Positions 12,468-25,905 of a DNA stretch of 47,608 nt are shown in pieces. Position 1 is the stretch's first letter. Every line of letters begins with the position of its first letter. The stretch is taken from the NCBI GenBank assembly GCA_022842825.1, contig JALHOU010000011.1, positions 1 to 47,608 of the forward strand, written 5' to 3'. Made by a program: the position numbers and the translations under genes. The stretch is from Rubrivivax sp. Lineage in GTDB: Bacteria > Pseudomonadota > Gammaproteobacteria > Burkholderiales > Burkholderiaceae_C. The notes beneath the pieces are model-generated. The model saw only the letters and a program-made list of their open reading frames with translations. It was not told the origin of the DNA and ran no database searches.

Positions 12468-12637
12468 GATTTGATTCCTCGGGTGGTTGTGCCACCAAGT
12501 CACGGGTGGCGGATGTCTGATGTGGTCGCTTGTAGGGGCATCCGATCGGCCCGTCTGTTCGACAGCGCACGCGACCTCGCGCGCTGGGCAAGCCTGACAG
12601 ACGGGCCTTGAGCGTCTGCAAGCCCTTCGTCACCGCG

Positions 12638-13609
12638 TCACTGCGCGTCTTTGGTGATCAGCAACCGGACGATCTCCGCCATCACCTCGGCGTCATGCCC
12701 AACCCAGGTATGCCCGCCGTGGTCGAAGCCGACGAACTTTGCGCCGGTGATGGCGTTAGCGGTGTATTGCGCGCTGGCATAGGTGCCGTAGCGATCGTCT
12801 CGCGCGCTGACGATGAGTGTCGGGGCATGGATCGTCTCCAACGGCGCAGGCGCCAGATGCTTTCCGACTGCCGTATCGCTGCGCAGGCCCTCGGCCCGGG
12901 CCGAGACAGGCAGGATGCCGTCGAGCATGGCCTGGACGCGCGCGCGCTCTGGCGGGCTGGCGGCCTCCAGCAACTCGGGCGGCGTGGCCAGCACGACCTT
13001 GACGACCTGATCACGCGCGACGTGCAATGCCGCCCAGAACAGGAAGTCCGAGCCGAGCAGCCGCATCATCGTGTTCTCGACCCACGCCGGCATGGGCGCG
13101 GCCGAGTCCGCCTGCGTCGGCGGCTTGTAGGTGAGCGGCACCAGCAGAATCAGCGCGCTGACCCGGTCCGGATGCCGAAGCGCCATCCGCAGCGCCGAGG
13201 GCGCACCGGCCGAACCGCCCATCACGGCTGCGCGGGGGATACCCAACGCGTCGAGCAGGCACACATGCGCATCGGCTTGCGCTGCAGCGGATGAGTCCGC
13301 CGGCATCGGTGTGCGCAGGTAGCCGAATCGCGACATCGCGATGACCCGCATGCCGTGCTGTGCCAGCGCCCCCGCGAACGCCATGCCCTGGTCGTGTCCG
13401 CCGCCACTGCCATGCACCACCAGCAGCGGCACGCCGGCCCCGGCCTGCTGCACCTCGATCGGCCCGCAGCGCGTATCGATCAGGGCGCTTCCTTTGGCGC
13501 TGCGGGCGCGGGCGCGCTGCAGGTCGTCATCAAAGTGCCACCAGATCAAGAAACCTGCCACTGCGAGCACCGCCGCGACGACACCCGCAACCCAAGTGGC
13601 GCCGGCCAT
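12638..13609 (-). CDS. Alpha/beta hydrolase with N-terminal membrane/signal segment
   Basis: MAGATWVAGVVAAVLAVAGFLIWWHF..., VPLLVVHGSGGGHDQG, VMGGSAGAPSALRMALRHPDRVSALILLVP, FDHGGHTWVGH. Confidence 0.9.
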   Translation of the reverse strand: MAGATWVAGVVAAVLAVAGFLIWWHFDDDLQRARARSAKGSALIDTRCGPIEVQQAGAGVPLLVVHGSGGGHDQGMAFAGALAQHGMRVIAMSRFGYLRTPMPADSSAAAQADAHVCLLDALGIPRAAVMGGSAGAPSALRMALRHPDRVSALILLVPLTYKPPTQADSAAPMPAWVENTMMRLLGSDFLFWAALHVARDQVVKVVLATPPELLEAASPPERARVQAMLDGILPVSARAEGLRSDTAVGKHLAPAPLETIHAPTLIVSARDDRYGTYASAQYTANAITGAKFVGFDHGGHTWVGHDAEVMAEIVRLLITKDAQ

Positions 13610-13617
13610 CGGGCGGA

Positions 13618-14496
13618 TCACGGCGAGAACTCGAAGGCCAACGCGGTGACCGTGCCAATGAAGTAGGGCCTGCGCCCTTCGGGCCGCATCCAGGCCACTT
13701 CGCCCGTGAACGGCACCTGCACGCCGTCTCGCACCTGGTAGTTCGACCAGACGCCTTCCCACGGGGCCATGACCATCTTGTCACCGACCATGCCGCCGCG
13801 CGCGTCGGCGCGGAAGGAGCCGATCAGATCCGCGTCGTTGAACCTGAACAGCAGCGTCAGCGTGAGCGGGCCATCGGCGAAGGTCGCATGTGCCGAGTGG
13901 TCGTCGACCGCCTCCCAGCGCACACCCTGGCTGGGCAGCAGGGCGGTCGGGTACCAGGCCACCTCCGCGCACCAGCGCATGAACTCACCGCGGGCGATCT
14001 CACCCTCACCCTGGATGTCAGCCATCGTGAACAGGCCCTCGATCGTCGCGTGCAACTGCCCCTTGCCGACGATGTAGCTGTCGACGACACGCACGTTCAC
14101 ACCCGGCAGCATCGCGATCTTGGCGTCCCACAGGAACCCGGGCCGGCGGGCGACGACTCGCTGGCGCGACGTGAACGGCTTCCACTGCTCAGCGGTGGGC
14201 GACATGTTGAAAGTGCCGGCGATCTCGATGGTGACGGCATTGATGATCGGCTGGCCGTCCTTCAGCACCGCGCGGAAGTAGCGCTGCACCGGTTCCGGCA
14301 GTCCCTCGAGTTCGCGCGCGTCGTAGCGGGTCGGCAGCGAGCCGGGCCCTGGCTTGCCGTCGAGGCGACCGCGCTCCAGTCCAGCCCGCAGTGCACTTGT
14401 CTCGCCAGCCCACCGGCTCTCGCCCAGGATCGAGAGGCCGACGGCCGTGAGTCCCAGCACGACCAGGCTAAGCCCCAGCCACAGCAACCCAGTCAT
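13618..14496 (-). CDS. DUF6544-like (DUF6920) family protein
   Basis: MTGLLWLGLSLVVLGLTAVGL...LPEPVQRYFRAVLKDGQPIINAVTIEIAGTFNMSPTAEQWKPFTSRQRVVARRPGFLWDAKI; family call from recollection of the motif set. Confidence 0.7.
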   Translation of the reverse strand: MTGLLWLGLSLVVLGLTAVGLSILGESRWAGETSALRAGLERGRLDGKPGPGSLPTRYDARELEGLPEPVQRYFRAVLKDGQPIINAVTIEIAGTFNMSPTAEQWKPFTSRQRVVARRPGFLWDAKIAMLPGVNVRVVDSYIVGKGQLHATIEGLFTMADIQGEGEIARGEFMRWCAEVAWYPTALLPSQGVRWEAVDDHSAHATFADGPLTLTLLFRFNDADLIGSFRADARGGMVGDKMVMAPWEGVWSNYQVRDGVQVPFTGEVAWMRPEGRRPYFIGTVTALAFEFSP

Positions 14497-14573
14497 ACGA
14501 TTTCCTCCCGAACGGCCAACGGACCTCAAACCAACACCGATTCGACCGGCCGGCGCAACGACCGCGGCAGCCT

Positions 14574-15068
14574 TCAACTCCTTGACGAAGGCGGCATCGG
14601 CCATCTGCGCGGTGTGAACTGGGGCGTGGTCTGCGCGCGCGTGGGTTCGAGCGACACGCGCACCGCGCCGTCCGCCGCGTCGAATTGCACACCGGCCTTG
14701 AGACCGTGGGCCAGCGAAGCCTGACTGAGGTTCTCCGCGGCGCAACCCAGCGAGACGAAGAGGTGATGGTTGTCCGGGTCCACCGCGGGGCAGCGACGCG
14801 CCAGGTCCGGCAGGAGGTTGATGGAGCGGCCTTCGGCGGTGACGGCGAACTTCCAGCACTGCGTGTTGTGGCTGGAAGGCGCCAGGGTGGCACAGCGAAC
14901 CAGTTCCCGGGCGAGTGGAGCGTTGCTCAGTCCCGAGTTGTCGCCGGTCGCAGCACCGGGTTGCCACGTGCGCTCGGCCACGGCCGCCGCAGGCTCCCCG
15001 GAGCAGCCGGCAAGCGGGGCCACCGCCAGCCATGGCGTCGAAGCGGCGAACTGTCTGCGTGTGATCAT
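14574..15068 (-). pseudogene. Truncated Tat-exported nitroreductase/Acg-like protein
   Basis: MITRRQFAASTPWLAVAPLAGCSG (twin-Arg) and RELVRCATLAPSSHNTQCWKFAVTAEGRSINLLPDLARRCPAVDPDNHHLFVSLGCAAENL; stops after about 164 aa, far short of the expected length, with a frameshifted C-terminal-like piece downstream. Confidence 0.6.
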
Positions 15069-15715
15069 GAGGTCCAGGTCCGAAGGGGTCTGCCCGAGGG
15101 CAGGAGCAGCGCGAGGCCCACCACGCCTGCAGCGATGAGGCCGAGGTCAGGCTGGACGCCGAGAAGGAATGCCGCCTGCGCGCCGACCCCGCACCACAGG
15201 ATTGGAACGATCAAGAGGCTTCGCGGCGCGGGCGGTACGGCGAAGCACAGCAGTCCGATGGTGAATATCGTCGTCGGGCACGGCAGGCCGAACGTCGGCG
15301 TCGTCGGATACGGATGCCCGGCATAGGCGGACCAGACCGGGTACACCACCAGGGCGAAGGCGATGAGCACGACGCCCGCCGTTGCCCTCGGGCCCGGCGC
15401 CCAACGGAGGCTGAGCCTTCGTCGCACCACGCCCTGCCAGACGAACACGATCGCGCCGGCAGCGGACATGGCTGCGAAGCCGTAGGCGGCAGGACTGATG
15501 CGAGAGAAGAAGGCCAGGTGGTAGGCCAAGGCGATCCACGCCCAAAGCAGGCCGAGGATGGCCGACACCGCAACGCCGGACCAGGGCCGCGGCCTCAGCG
15601 CGGCGACCGTGGCGGACAGGGCCAGCGCCACGAGGATCCACTGCATTGGCCAAACGGCCAGGTTGTAGTCACGGAAGACACCGTAGAACTGTTCGACCGT
15701 GAACGGAAGGACCAT
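15065..15715 (-). CDS. DUF6064-like multi-pass membrane protein
   Basis: MVLPFTVEQFYGVFRDYNLAVWPMQWILVALALSATVAALRPRPWSG...; several TM segments. Confidence 0.75.
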   Translation of the reverse strand: MVLPFTVEQFYGVFRDYNLAVWPMQWILVALALSATVAALRPRPWSGVAVSAILGLLWAWIALAYHLAFFSRISPAAYGFAAMSAAGAIVFVWQGVVRRRLSLRWAPGPRATAGVVLIAFALVVYPVWSAYAGHPYPTTPTFGLPCPTTIFTIGLLCFAVPPAPRSLLIVPILWCGVGAQAAFLLGVQPDLGLIAAGVVGLALLLPSGRPLRTWTS

Positions 15716-15810
15716 ATCGGTCCAGGTTAGGGGACAAGCGCTGCGCCGGTCTGTTCGTTGGCGGACAGGCAGAGACGAGCCGAACCCGCGCGGCTTTGAC
15801 CGGCCTCACA

Positions 15811-16305
15811 TCAGTTGTTTCTGGGGCCGCACTTGGGCTCCGGACTGGCAATGACGTTGCAATGATCGAAGGCTTCGACCTTGGTGGCACCGCGCGTGGT
15901 CCGATAGGGGCCGAAGCACTCGACACTCTCGTCGTAGAGGCGCCACCATGTGGAGCAGTCGGTGGCCTCGGTCATGACCTCGCTCGGCCGCTTCGCGCTG
16001 GGCTGGGACGCCACCCTCGCTGGACCCCGTGCACCGGACGCTGCGTCCGCTGGCGGCCTGACCGCCGCCCGGCGCGCCTTTGCCTTGTCGCTGGCGACCT
16101 TTCTCTCCGCGGCCTGACGCTGTTCTGCGGTTAGTTCGTAGCGCTGCGAGTTGGTACAGACAGCGCCCTTCTTGTACTTGTCCGGGGCCACTTCCGCGAA
16201 CTGCGTCCGGCCCGTCTCGTCCACCCAACGACAGATGGCTGTGGCCCCTGCACCACAGGAGATCAGCAGCAGCGCCGCAGCGGCGAGCGTCCCTGGCATA
16301 GACAT
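15811..16305 (-). CDS. DUF4124-domain exported protein
   Basis: MSMPGTLAAAALLLISCGAGATAICRWVDETGRTQFAEVAPDKYKKGAVCTNSQRYELTAEQRQAAERK. Confidence 0.7.
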   Translation of the reverse strand: MSMPGTLAAAALLLISCGAGATAICRWVDETGRTQFAEVAPDKYKKGAVCTNSQRYELTAEQRQAAERKVASDKAKARRAAVRPPADAASGARGPARVASQPSAKRPSEVMTEATDCSTWWRLYDESVECFGPYRTTRGATKVEAFDHCNVIASPEPKCGPRNN

Positions 16306-16495
16306 GGTTCAAGAGCCCTGTGCAACGTCGGCGCCAGCCCGGCACGCCAACACAACCACGGTACTTCCACCGCGCTGCGGGGGCCGTTCGGCAGCGCACA
16401 GACCCGTGCCGCGATCGGCTGCATCGTGCGTCTTGACCAAGGTCTCGCGCCGCGAGATGCCGAATCAGGTCCAGTCCAAGGCCAAGGAGTGCGCG

Positions 16496-17533
16496 ATGCA
16501 AGCCCTCATCTACAACGGACCCGGCAAGAAGAACCTGGAAGACCGACCCAAGCCCACCCTGCAGGCACCGACCGATGCGGTGGTCCGAATCACCAAGACA
16601 ACGATCTGCGGCACCGACCTGCACATCCTCAAAGGGGACGTGCCGACCTGCGCGGCGGGCACCGTGCTCGGTCACGAAGGCGTCGGCATCGTGGACGCCG
16701 TGGGGGCGGGTGTCACCACCTTCAAGCCAGGTGACCGGGTGCTGATCTCCTGCATCAGCGCCTGCGGCCGATGCGACTACTGCCGCAAGGGCATGTATTC
16801 GCACTGCACCACCGGCGGCTGGATTCTCGGCAATCGCATCGACGGCACCCAGGCAGAGTTCGTCCGCATTCCCTATGCGGACACCAGCCTGTACCCCATC
16901 CCCGCCGGTGCCGACGAAGAAGCGCTGGTGATGCTGAGCGACATCCTGCCCACCGGATTCGAGTGCGGGGTTCTCAACGGCAAGGTGCAGGTCGGCGGTA
17001 GCGTCGCCATCGTGGGTTCAGGTCCCATCGGCCTGGCAGCGCTGCTGACTGCGCAGTTCCATTCACCCTCGCAGATCATCATGATCGACCTCGACAACAA
17101 CCGCCTGGCGGTGAGCCAGCGTTTCGGTGCCACCGAGATCGTCAACAGCAGCGACGGCAAGGCGGCCGAAAGGGTCATGGCACTGACCGGCGGCCGCGGC
17201 GTGGACACCGCCATCGAAGCCGTGGGCATCCCGGCCACCTTCGAACTCTGCCAGGACATCGTGGCACCCGGCGGCACCATCGCCAACGTGGGCGTGCATG
17301 GCGTCAAGGTTGATCTGCACCTGGAGCGGCTGTGGTCGCACAACGTGACGATCACAACGCGACTCGTGGACACGGTGACGATCCCGATGCTGCTCAAGAC
17401 GGTGCAGTCCAAGCGCATCGATGCCGGCCAGTTGATCACCCACCGCTTCAGGCTCGATCAGATCCTTCAGGCCTACGAGACCTTCGGCAAAGCATCGAGC
17501 ACCAAGGCACTCAAGGTCATGATCGAGGCCTGA
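16496..17533 (+). CDS. Zinc-dependent alcohol dehydrogenase (MDR family)
   Basis: MQALIYNGPGKKNLEDRPKPTL...CGTDLHILKGDVP...GHEGVGIVDAVG...CGRCDYCRKGMYSHC, VAIVGSGPIG. Confidence 0.93.
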   Translation: MQALIYNGPGKKNLEDRPKPTLQAPTDAVVRITKTTICGTDLHILKGDVPTCAAGTVLGHEGVGIVDAVGAGVTTFKPGDRVLISCISACGRCDYCRKGMYSHCTTGGWILGNRIDGTQAEFVRIPYADTSLYPIPAGADEEALVMLSDILPTGFECGVLNGKVQVGGSVAIVGSGPIGLAALLTAQFHSPSQIIMIDLDNNRLAVSQRFGATEIVNSSDGKAAERVMALTGGRGVDTAIEAVGIPATFELCQDIVAPGGTIANVGVHGVKVDLHLERLWSHNVTITTRLVDTVTIPMLLKTVQSKRIDAGQLITHRFRLDQILQAYETFGKASSTKALKVMIEA

Positions 17534-17649
17534 TGGGCAAGGCGACAGTAGCGTCGCCGCCATATTCCGCTGTGGGCATCACACTGACGCTGCCTGTCGG
17601 CTGCAGGCCAGGCGCCCCGGCCGGATCGCCCAAGCTGGCGTCGCGCGCC

Positions 17650-17800
17650 ATGGCCGAGTCGGAGGCCATGGGCTTGTCCGTTCCCGGCATGCCGGCCTCG
17701 GCACCCGGAACGGATGTTCCAGGTCGAAAGGACCCGCACGAGGTGCTGCTGGTCGACACGTCAGGCCAGTCGAGTGTCTTTGTGCGTCACCTGAAGTGGG
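17650..17800 (+). pseudogene. C-terminal remnant of a DUF411 (metal-binding) protein
   Basis: MAESEAMGLSVPGMPASAPGTDVPGRKDPHEVLLVDTSGQSSVFVRHLK matches the recalled DUF411 C-terminal pattern (GLAVPGMPxGSPGMExxGRKDPYDVLLFDxxGRTxVYARH); the Cys-containing N-terminus is absent. Confidence 0.5.
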
Positions 17801-18078
17801 AACCGCGCGTCGATGCCACGCGCACCGACACTGAGGACCTGACCATCGGCAGGTTCGCCTCGACGCGGCGCCGCGCGGCTTCCACCAGCGGCGCGATCGA
17901 TTCGCCGCGTTGGCCGATCGACGGTCGGGAAACTGGCAGCACTGCGGACGATGGCTCCTGCCCAGGATGTCAAATTCCACTGGTCGCTGTCCTTGTCAGC
18001 TGACCGACCGGGGTGGGTCGACTTCAGGCGTCCCTGGGCAGCGAGACCGGACGTTCTTGGCCCGCTTTTTTCAACCCG

Positions 18079-19665
<1,587 letters not shown>

Positions 19666-19672
19666 GCCGTGT

Positions 19673-22451
<2,779 letters not shown>

Positions 22452-22589
22452 CGGACGGGGCTCAAGTCGGCTTCGGTCGGCATGGCCATGCGCATTCCGT
22501 GAAGCCGGCCGCCTTCGAAGCGTTTCGCTACGAGATCATCCGAAGTACAAGGCCACGTGCCCGGTCCACGGGCACTACACTCCACAGCC

Positions 22590-23144
22590 ATGCTGAACGC
22601 CCTGCCCTCGCGCCGTGCCGGCATCGTCGCGGCTGCTGCGTGCCTGGTGGCCTTTGCGGCCCTGTCATTCACCGCACCTGCCGAGGCGCAATGGCGCTGG
22701 CGCGACGCGAGCGGCCGCGTCACGGCCAGCGATCGGCCGCCGCCGAAGGAAATCCCCGAGAAGGACATCCTGAGCCGCCCGGCGACCGCAGCGCAGCGCC
22801 GGCCGGTCGCCACGGCCGAGCCGGCCTCGGCAGCGGCTTCCGGAGCGGCCGCGGCCACGAGCGCGCCAGCCGCCTCCGCTCCAGGCGGGCTGCAGGCCGA
22901 AGTGGAGGCCCGGCGCAAGCGCACCGAGCAGGAGCAGGCGACCCGCGCCAAGGCCGAGGAGGAGCGCCTCGCGGCGCAGCGTGGAGAGAACTGCCGGCGC
23001 GCACGTTCTCATGTGGCGGCACTCGAAAGCGGGCAACGCATGGCGCGCACCAACGAACGCGGCGAGCGCGAGGTCCTCGACGACCGCGGTCGTGCCGAGG
23101 AGATGCGCAGCGCCCGTGCCGTGATCACGAGCGACTGCCGCTGA
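22590..23144 (+). CDS. DUF4124-domain exported protein
   Basis: [64 protein letters not shown]. Confidence 0.85.
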   Translation: MLNALPSRRAGIVAAAACLVAFAALSFTAPAEAQWRWRDASGRVTASDRPPPKEIPEKDILSRPATAAQRRPVATAEPASAAASGAAAATSAPAASAPGGLQAEVEARRKRTEQEQATRAKAEEERLAAQRGENCRRARSHVAALESGQRMARTNERGEREVLDDRGRAEEMRSARAVITSDCR

Positions 23145-23156
23145 TCGACGCGCCCG

Positions 23157-23178
23157 CCGCCGTAGGGTGGCACGGCGG
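23157..23178. terminator. Possible stem-loop between convergent genes
   Basis: CCGCCGT-agggtggc-ACGGCGG, 7-bp perfect stem between the DUF4124 and rnfH stops; no T-tract. Confidence 0.3.
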
Positions 23179-23196
23179 TGGCTCAGGGTCCTTCGA

Positions 23197-23520
23197 TCAC
23201 TTGGCTGCGCTCTCCGGCCCGGTTTCGCCGGCCTTGGCCCGCGCGTTCTCGCGATGTCGCTGGTAGCGCTGACGGCGGGCTTCCTTGGGGTCGACCCGCA
23301 ACGGGCGGTAGATCTCGACACGGTCGCGATCGCGCAGCGGCGAGTTGAGTTCCTTTGGCTTGCACCAGATGCCCACGCGCACGCTCGCTTCGTCAAACCC
23401 GTGCCTGGCCACCAGGCCGCTGGCTCGCAGGGCGTCGGCCAACGTCGAGCCGAGCGGCATCTGCAGCGAAACCAGGTCCACCTCGCCCGCACGGGGTGAG
23501 TAGGCGACCTCGACCGTCAT
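23197..23520 (-). CDS. rnfH: RnfH-family protein
   Basis: [36 protein letters not shown]...[38 protein letters not shown]. Confidence 0.93.
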   Translation of the reverse strand: MTVEVAYSPRAGEVDLVSLQMPLGSTLADALRASGLVARHGFDEASVRVGIWCKPKELNSPLRDRDRVEIYRPLRVDPKEARRQRYQRHRENARAKAGETGPESAAK

Positions 23521-23589
23521 GATCGGTGAGGCGGGCGACGGCACGGAAGGCAGGCTCACGATCAACGCCTGCGCCGCCCCGCCGGCGCC

Positions 23590-24042
23590 CTAGCGCGCAC
23601 CGTAGACTTCCTCGGCGCGGCGAACGAAGGCATCGACCAGCGTGTTGGCGACGCGGTCGAAGACCGGGCTCACCACGCGCTCGAGCGCCGCACTGGCGAA
23701 GGAATAGCGCAGGTCGAACTCGATCTTGCAGGCCTGCTCCTCGGTGCCGGGGCGGCCGAGCGGCTGGAAGAGCCAGCTGCCCTCGAGCACCGAGAACGGC
23801 CCGTCAACGAGGCTCACCGTCACCGAGCGGTCGACCACGTGCCGGTTCCGGGTGGTGAACGCATGGCGAACGCCCATGTAGGCCAGACTCAGGCGCGCGG
23901 TCACGCTGTCGCCGTCGTTCTCCAGCACGTCCGCACGGTCGCACCAGGGCAGGAACTGCGGGTAGGCCGGGATGCCGGTGACCAGGGCGTACATCTCGCG
24001 CGGCGAGTACCACAGCAGCACGGAGCGGCGGACATGCTTCAT
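23590..24042 (-). CDS. ratA: RatA-type ribosome association protein (START-like, coenzyme Q-binding COQ10 family)
   Basis: MKHVRRSVLLWYSPREMYALVTGIPAYPQFLPWCDRADVLENDGDSVTARLSLAYMGVRHAFTTRN. Confidence 0.93.
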   Translation of the reverse strand: MKHVRRSVLLWYSPREMYALVTGIPAYPQFLPWCDRADVLENDGDSVTARLSLAYMGVRHAFTTRNRHVVDRSVTVSLVDGPFSVLEGSWLFQPLGRPGTEEQACKIEFDLRYSFASAALERVVSPVFDRVANTLVDAFVRRAEEVYGAR

Positions 24043-24059
24043 ACAATGGATTCATTGTA
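24042..24059. promoter_or_regulatory. Palindrome TACAATG-gatt-CATTGTA in the ratA/smpB divergent region; candidate symmetric -10
   Basis: Perfect 7-bp inverted repeat with 4-nt spacer; TACAAT on both strands; overlaps the ratA start codon. Confidence 0.5.
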
Positions 24060-24135
24060 GGAGCGCGAGTGCGAGCCGATGGATGCGCGGGAGCCCCCGC
24101 GCACCTCGCGGCACCTGGCCCCGAGACTGCTGCAC

Positions 24136-24603
24136 ATGGCTGCCATTGCCGAGAACCGCCGCGCCCGCTACGACTACCTGATCGAGGAAACACACGAGGC
24201 CGGCCTCGTGCTCGAGGGTTGGGAGATCAAGGCCATCCGCGACGGCCAGGTGCAGCTCACCGACGGATACGTCGTCATCCGCGACGGCGAGCTCTATCTC
24301 ATCGGGTGCCGCATCAATGCGCTTCGCTCGGCCTCGACGCACGTGCATCCCGAGCCCGACCGCACCAAGAAGCTGCTGATGCACAAGGACGAGATCCGCC
24401 GCCTCGTGGGCAAGGTCGAGCAGCGCGGCTTCACGCTCGTGCCGCTGAACCTTCACTTCAAGGGCGGCCGCGTGAAGGTCGACATCGCCCTGGCCAAGGG
24501 CAAGGCGCAGCATGACAAGCGCGACACCGAGAAGAAGCGCGACTGGGAGCGCGAGCGTGGGCGCCTGATGCGGCACAAGGTGTCGGGTGCGGGCAGGGCC
24601 TGA
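24136..24603 (+). CDS. smpB: SsrA-binding protein SmpB
   Basis: [60 protein letters not shown]...[25 protein letters not shown]. Confidence 0.97.
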   Translation: MAAIAENRRARYDYLIEETHEAGLVLEGWEIKAIRDGQVQLTDGYVVIRDGELYLIGCRINALRSASTHVHPEPDRTKKLLMHKDEIRRLVGKVEQRGFTLVPLNLHFKGGRVKVDIALAKGKAQHDKRDTEKKRDWERERGRLMRHKVSGAGRA

Positions 24604-24661
24604 GCAGAACCACCGTCCTGCGCGGCTCGGGCCTGCGTCGCTGATTGGTGCCCCGAACGCG

Positions 24662-25828
24662 TCAGGAGAAAGCGGCGCGCAGCGCCTGCTCCAGGTCGGC
24701 GCGCAACACCGCCGCCTCCTCCAGGCCGATCGAGAAGCGCACGAGATGCCCTCGCAGCGACCCGTCGGGCCTCATCGCCCCGAGGTCATAGGGCACGGCC
24801 AGGCTGCGCGGGCCGGCCCACGAGTAGCCGATGCCGAACAGGCGCAGCGCATCCACGAACGTGTCGACCTGCGTCTGCGCATAACGCTCCTGGAAGAGCA
24901 CCGAGAACAGGCCCGCCGCGTCGGTACACAGCGTTCGCCAGTGCTCATGCCCGGGGCAGCTCGGCAACGCCGGGTGCAGCACGCGCGCCACCTCCGGCCG
25001 CCCCTGCAGCCACGAGGCCAGCTCACGTGCCGCTGCATCGTGCGCACGGTAGCGCAGCGGCAGCGAGGGCAGCGAACGCAGGATCGACTCGGCATCGTTG
25101 GCTGCCACACCCAGGCCCAGGTGCATGTGGGTGAGCTTGATGCGCTCGTTGAGCGCGTCGTCACGCGTCGTCACCGAGCCCATCAGCACGTCGCCACCGC
25201 CGCTGGGGAACTTGGTCAGGGCCTGCACGACGATGTCGATGCCCAGCGCGAAGGCATCGAACGCCAGGCCGGCGCCCCACGTGTTGTCGATGGCCGTCAT
25301 CACCCCTCGCTGGCGCGCTGCCGCCACGAGGCCCCGCAGGTCCGGGAACTCCATCGTCACCGAGCCCGCCGCCTCCAGCCAGACAAGCTTCGTGCGCGCG
25401 CCGAGCAAACCGGCGAAGGCCTGGGCATCCAGAGGGTCGTAGAGGCGATGCGTGACTCCGAAGCGGGCCAGTTCGGTTCGCGCCAGTTCGCGGCTCGGGC
25501 CGTAGACATTGGCCGGCAGCAGCATCTCGTCTCCCGGCGCAAGCAGGGCAAGGTCGACGAGTGCGATGGCGGCCAGGCCGCTGGGTACCAGCTGGCAGTG
25601 GCGCCCGCCTTCCAGCGCGGCAATGCGCTCCTCGAGCGTGAAGGTCGTCGGCGTGCCGTGCAGACCATAGGTGTAGCCGGTCTTCGTCCGCCAGTCGCGG
25701 GCACGCATTGCGGCGACACTCGGGAAGAGCACCGTCGAGGCCTTGAACACGCCAACCTGGGGTGCGGCAAATCCCGCAGGCGGCTGGTAGTCGTGATGGA
25801 TGAGCGTGCTGGCGGCGTCGGGCTTCAA
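24662..25828 (-). CDS. metC: Cystathionine beta-lyase-like PLP enzyme
   Basis: LIHHDYQPPAGFAAPQVGVFKASTVLFPSVAAMRARDWRTKTGYTYGLHGTPTTFTLEERIAALEGG...QALTKFPSGGGDVLMGSV; TTG start at 25828 inferred from AGGA upstream. Confidence 0.85.
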   Translation of the reverse strand: MKPDAASTLIHHDYQPPAGFAAPQVGVFKASTVLFPSVAAMRARDWRTKTGYTYGLHGTPTTFTLEERIAALEGGRHCQLVPSGLAAIALVDLALLAPGDEMLLPANVYGPSRELARTELARFGVTHRLYDPLDAQAFAGLLGARTKLVWLEAAGSVTMEFPDLRGLVAAARQRGVMTAIDNTWGAGLAFDAFALGIDIVVQALTKFPSGGGDVLMGSVTTRDDALNERIKLTHMHLGLGVAANDAESILRSLPSLPLRYRAHDAAARELASWLQGRPEVARVLHPALPSCPGHEHWRTLCTDAAGLFSVLFQERYAQTQVDTFVDALRLFGIGYSWAGPRSLAVPYDLGAMRPDGSLRGHLVRFSIGLEEAAVLRADLEQALRAAFS

Positions 25829-25905
25829 GTCCGGGTCTTCCTGGTAAGAGCGCTTGTTTTTCGGGGCGGAGCGCGGTCGACGGAAGGATGGCGCGTCGAT
25901 GACCG

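Noticed and set aside
18060-18075. CGCTTTTTTC as a rho-independent terminator for guaA
   Set aside because: The T-run is on the plus strand while guaA is on the minus strand, and no stable stem precedes it.
23590-24042. ratA as part of a classical toxin-antitoxin pair
   Set aside because: Context is the conserved smpB/ratA/rnfH housekeeping cluster; the neighbouring RnfH is a conserved family and not supported here as an antitoxin by sequence alone.
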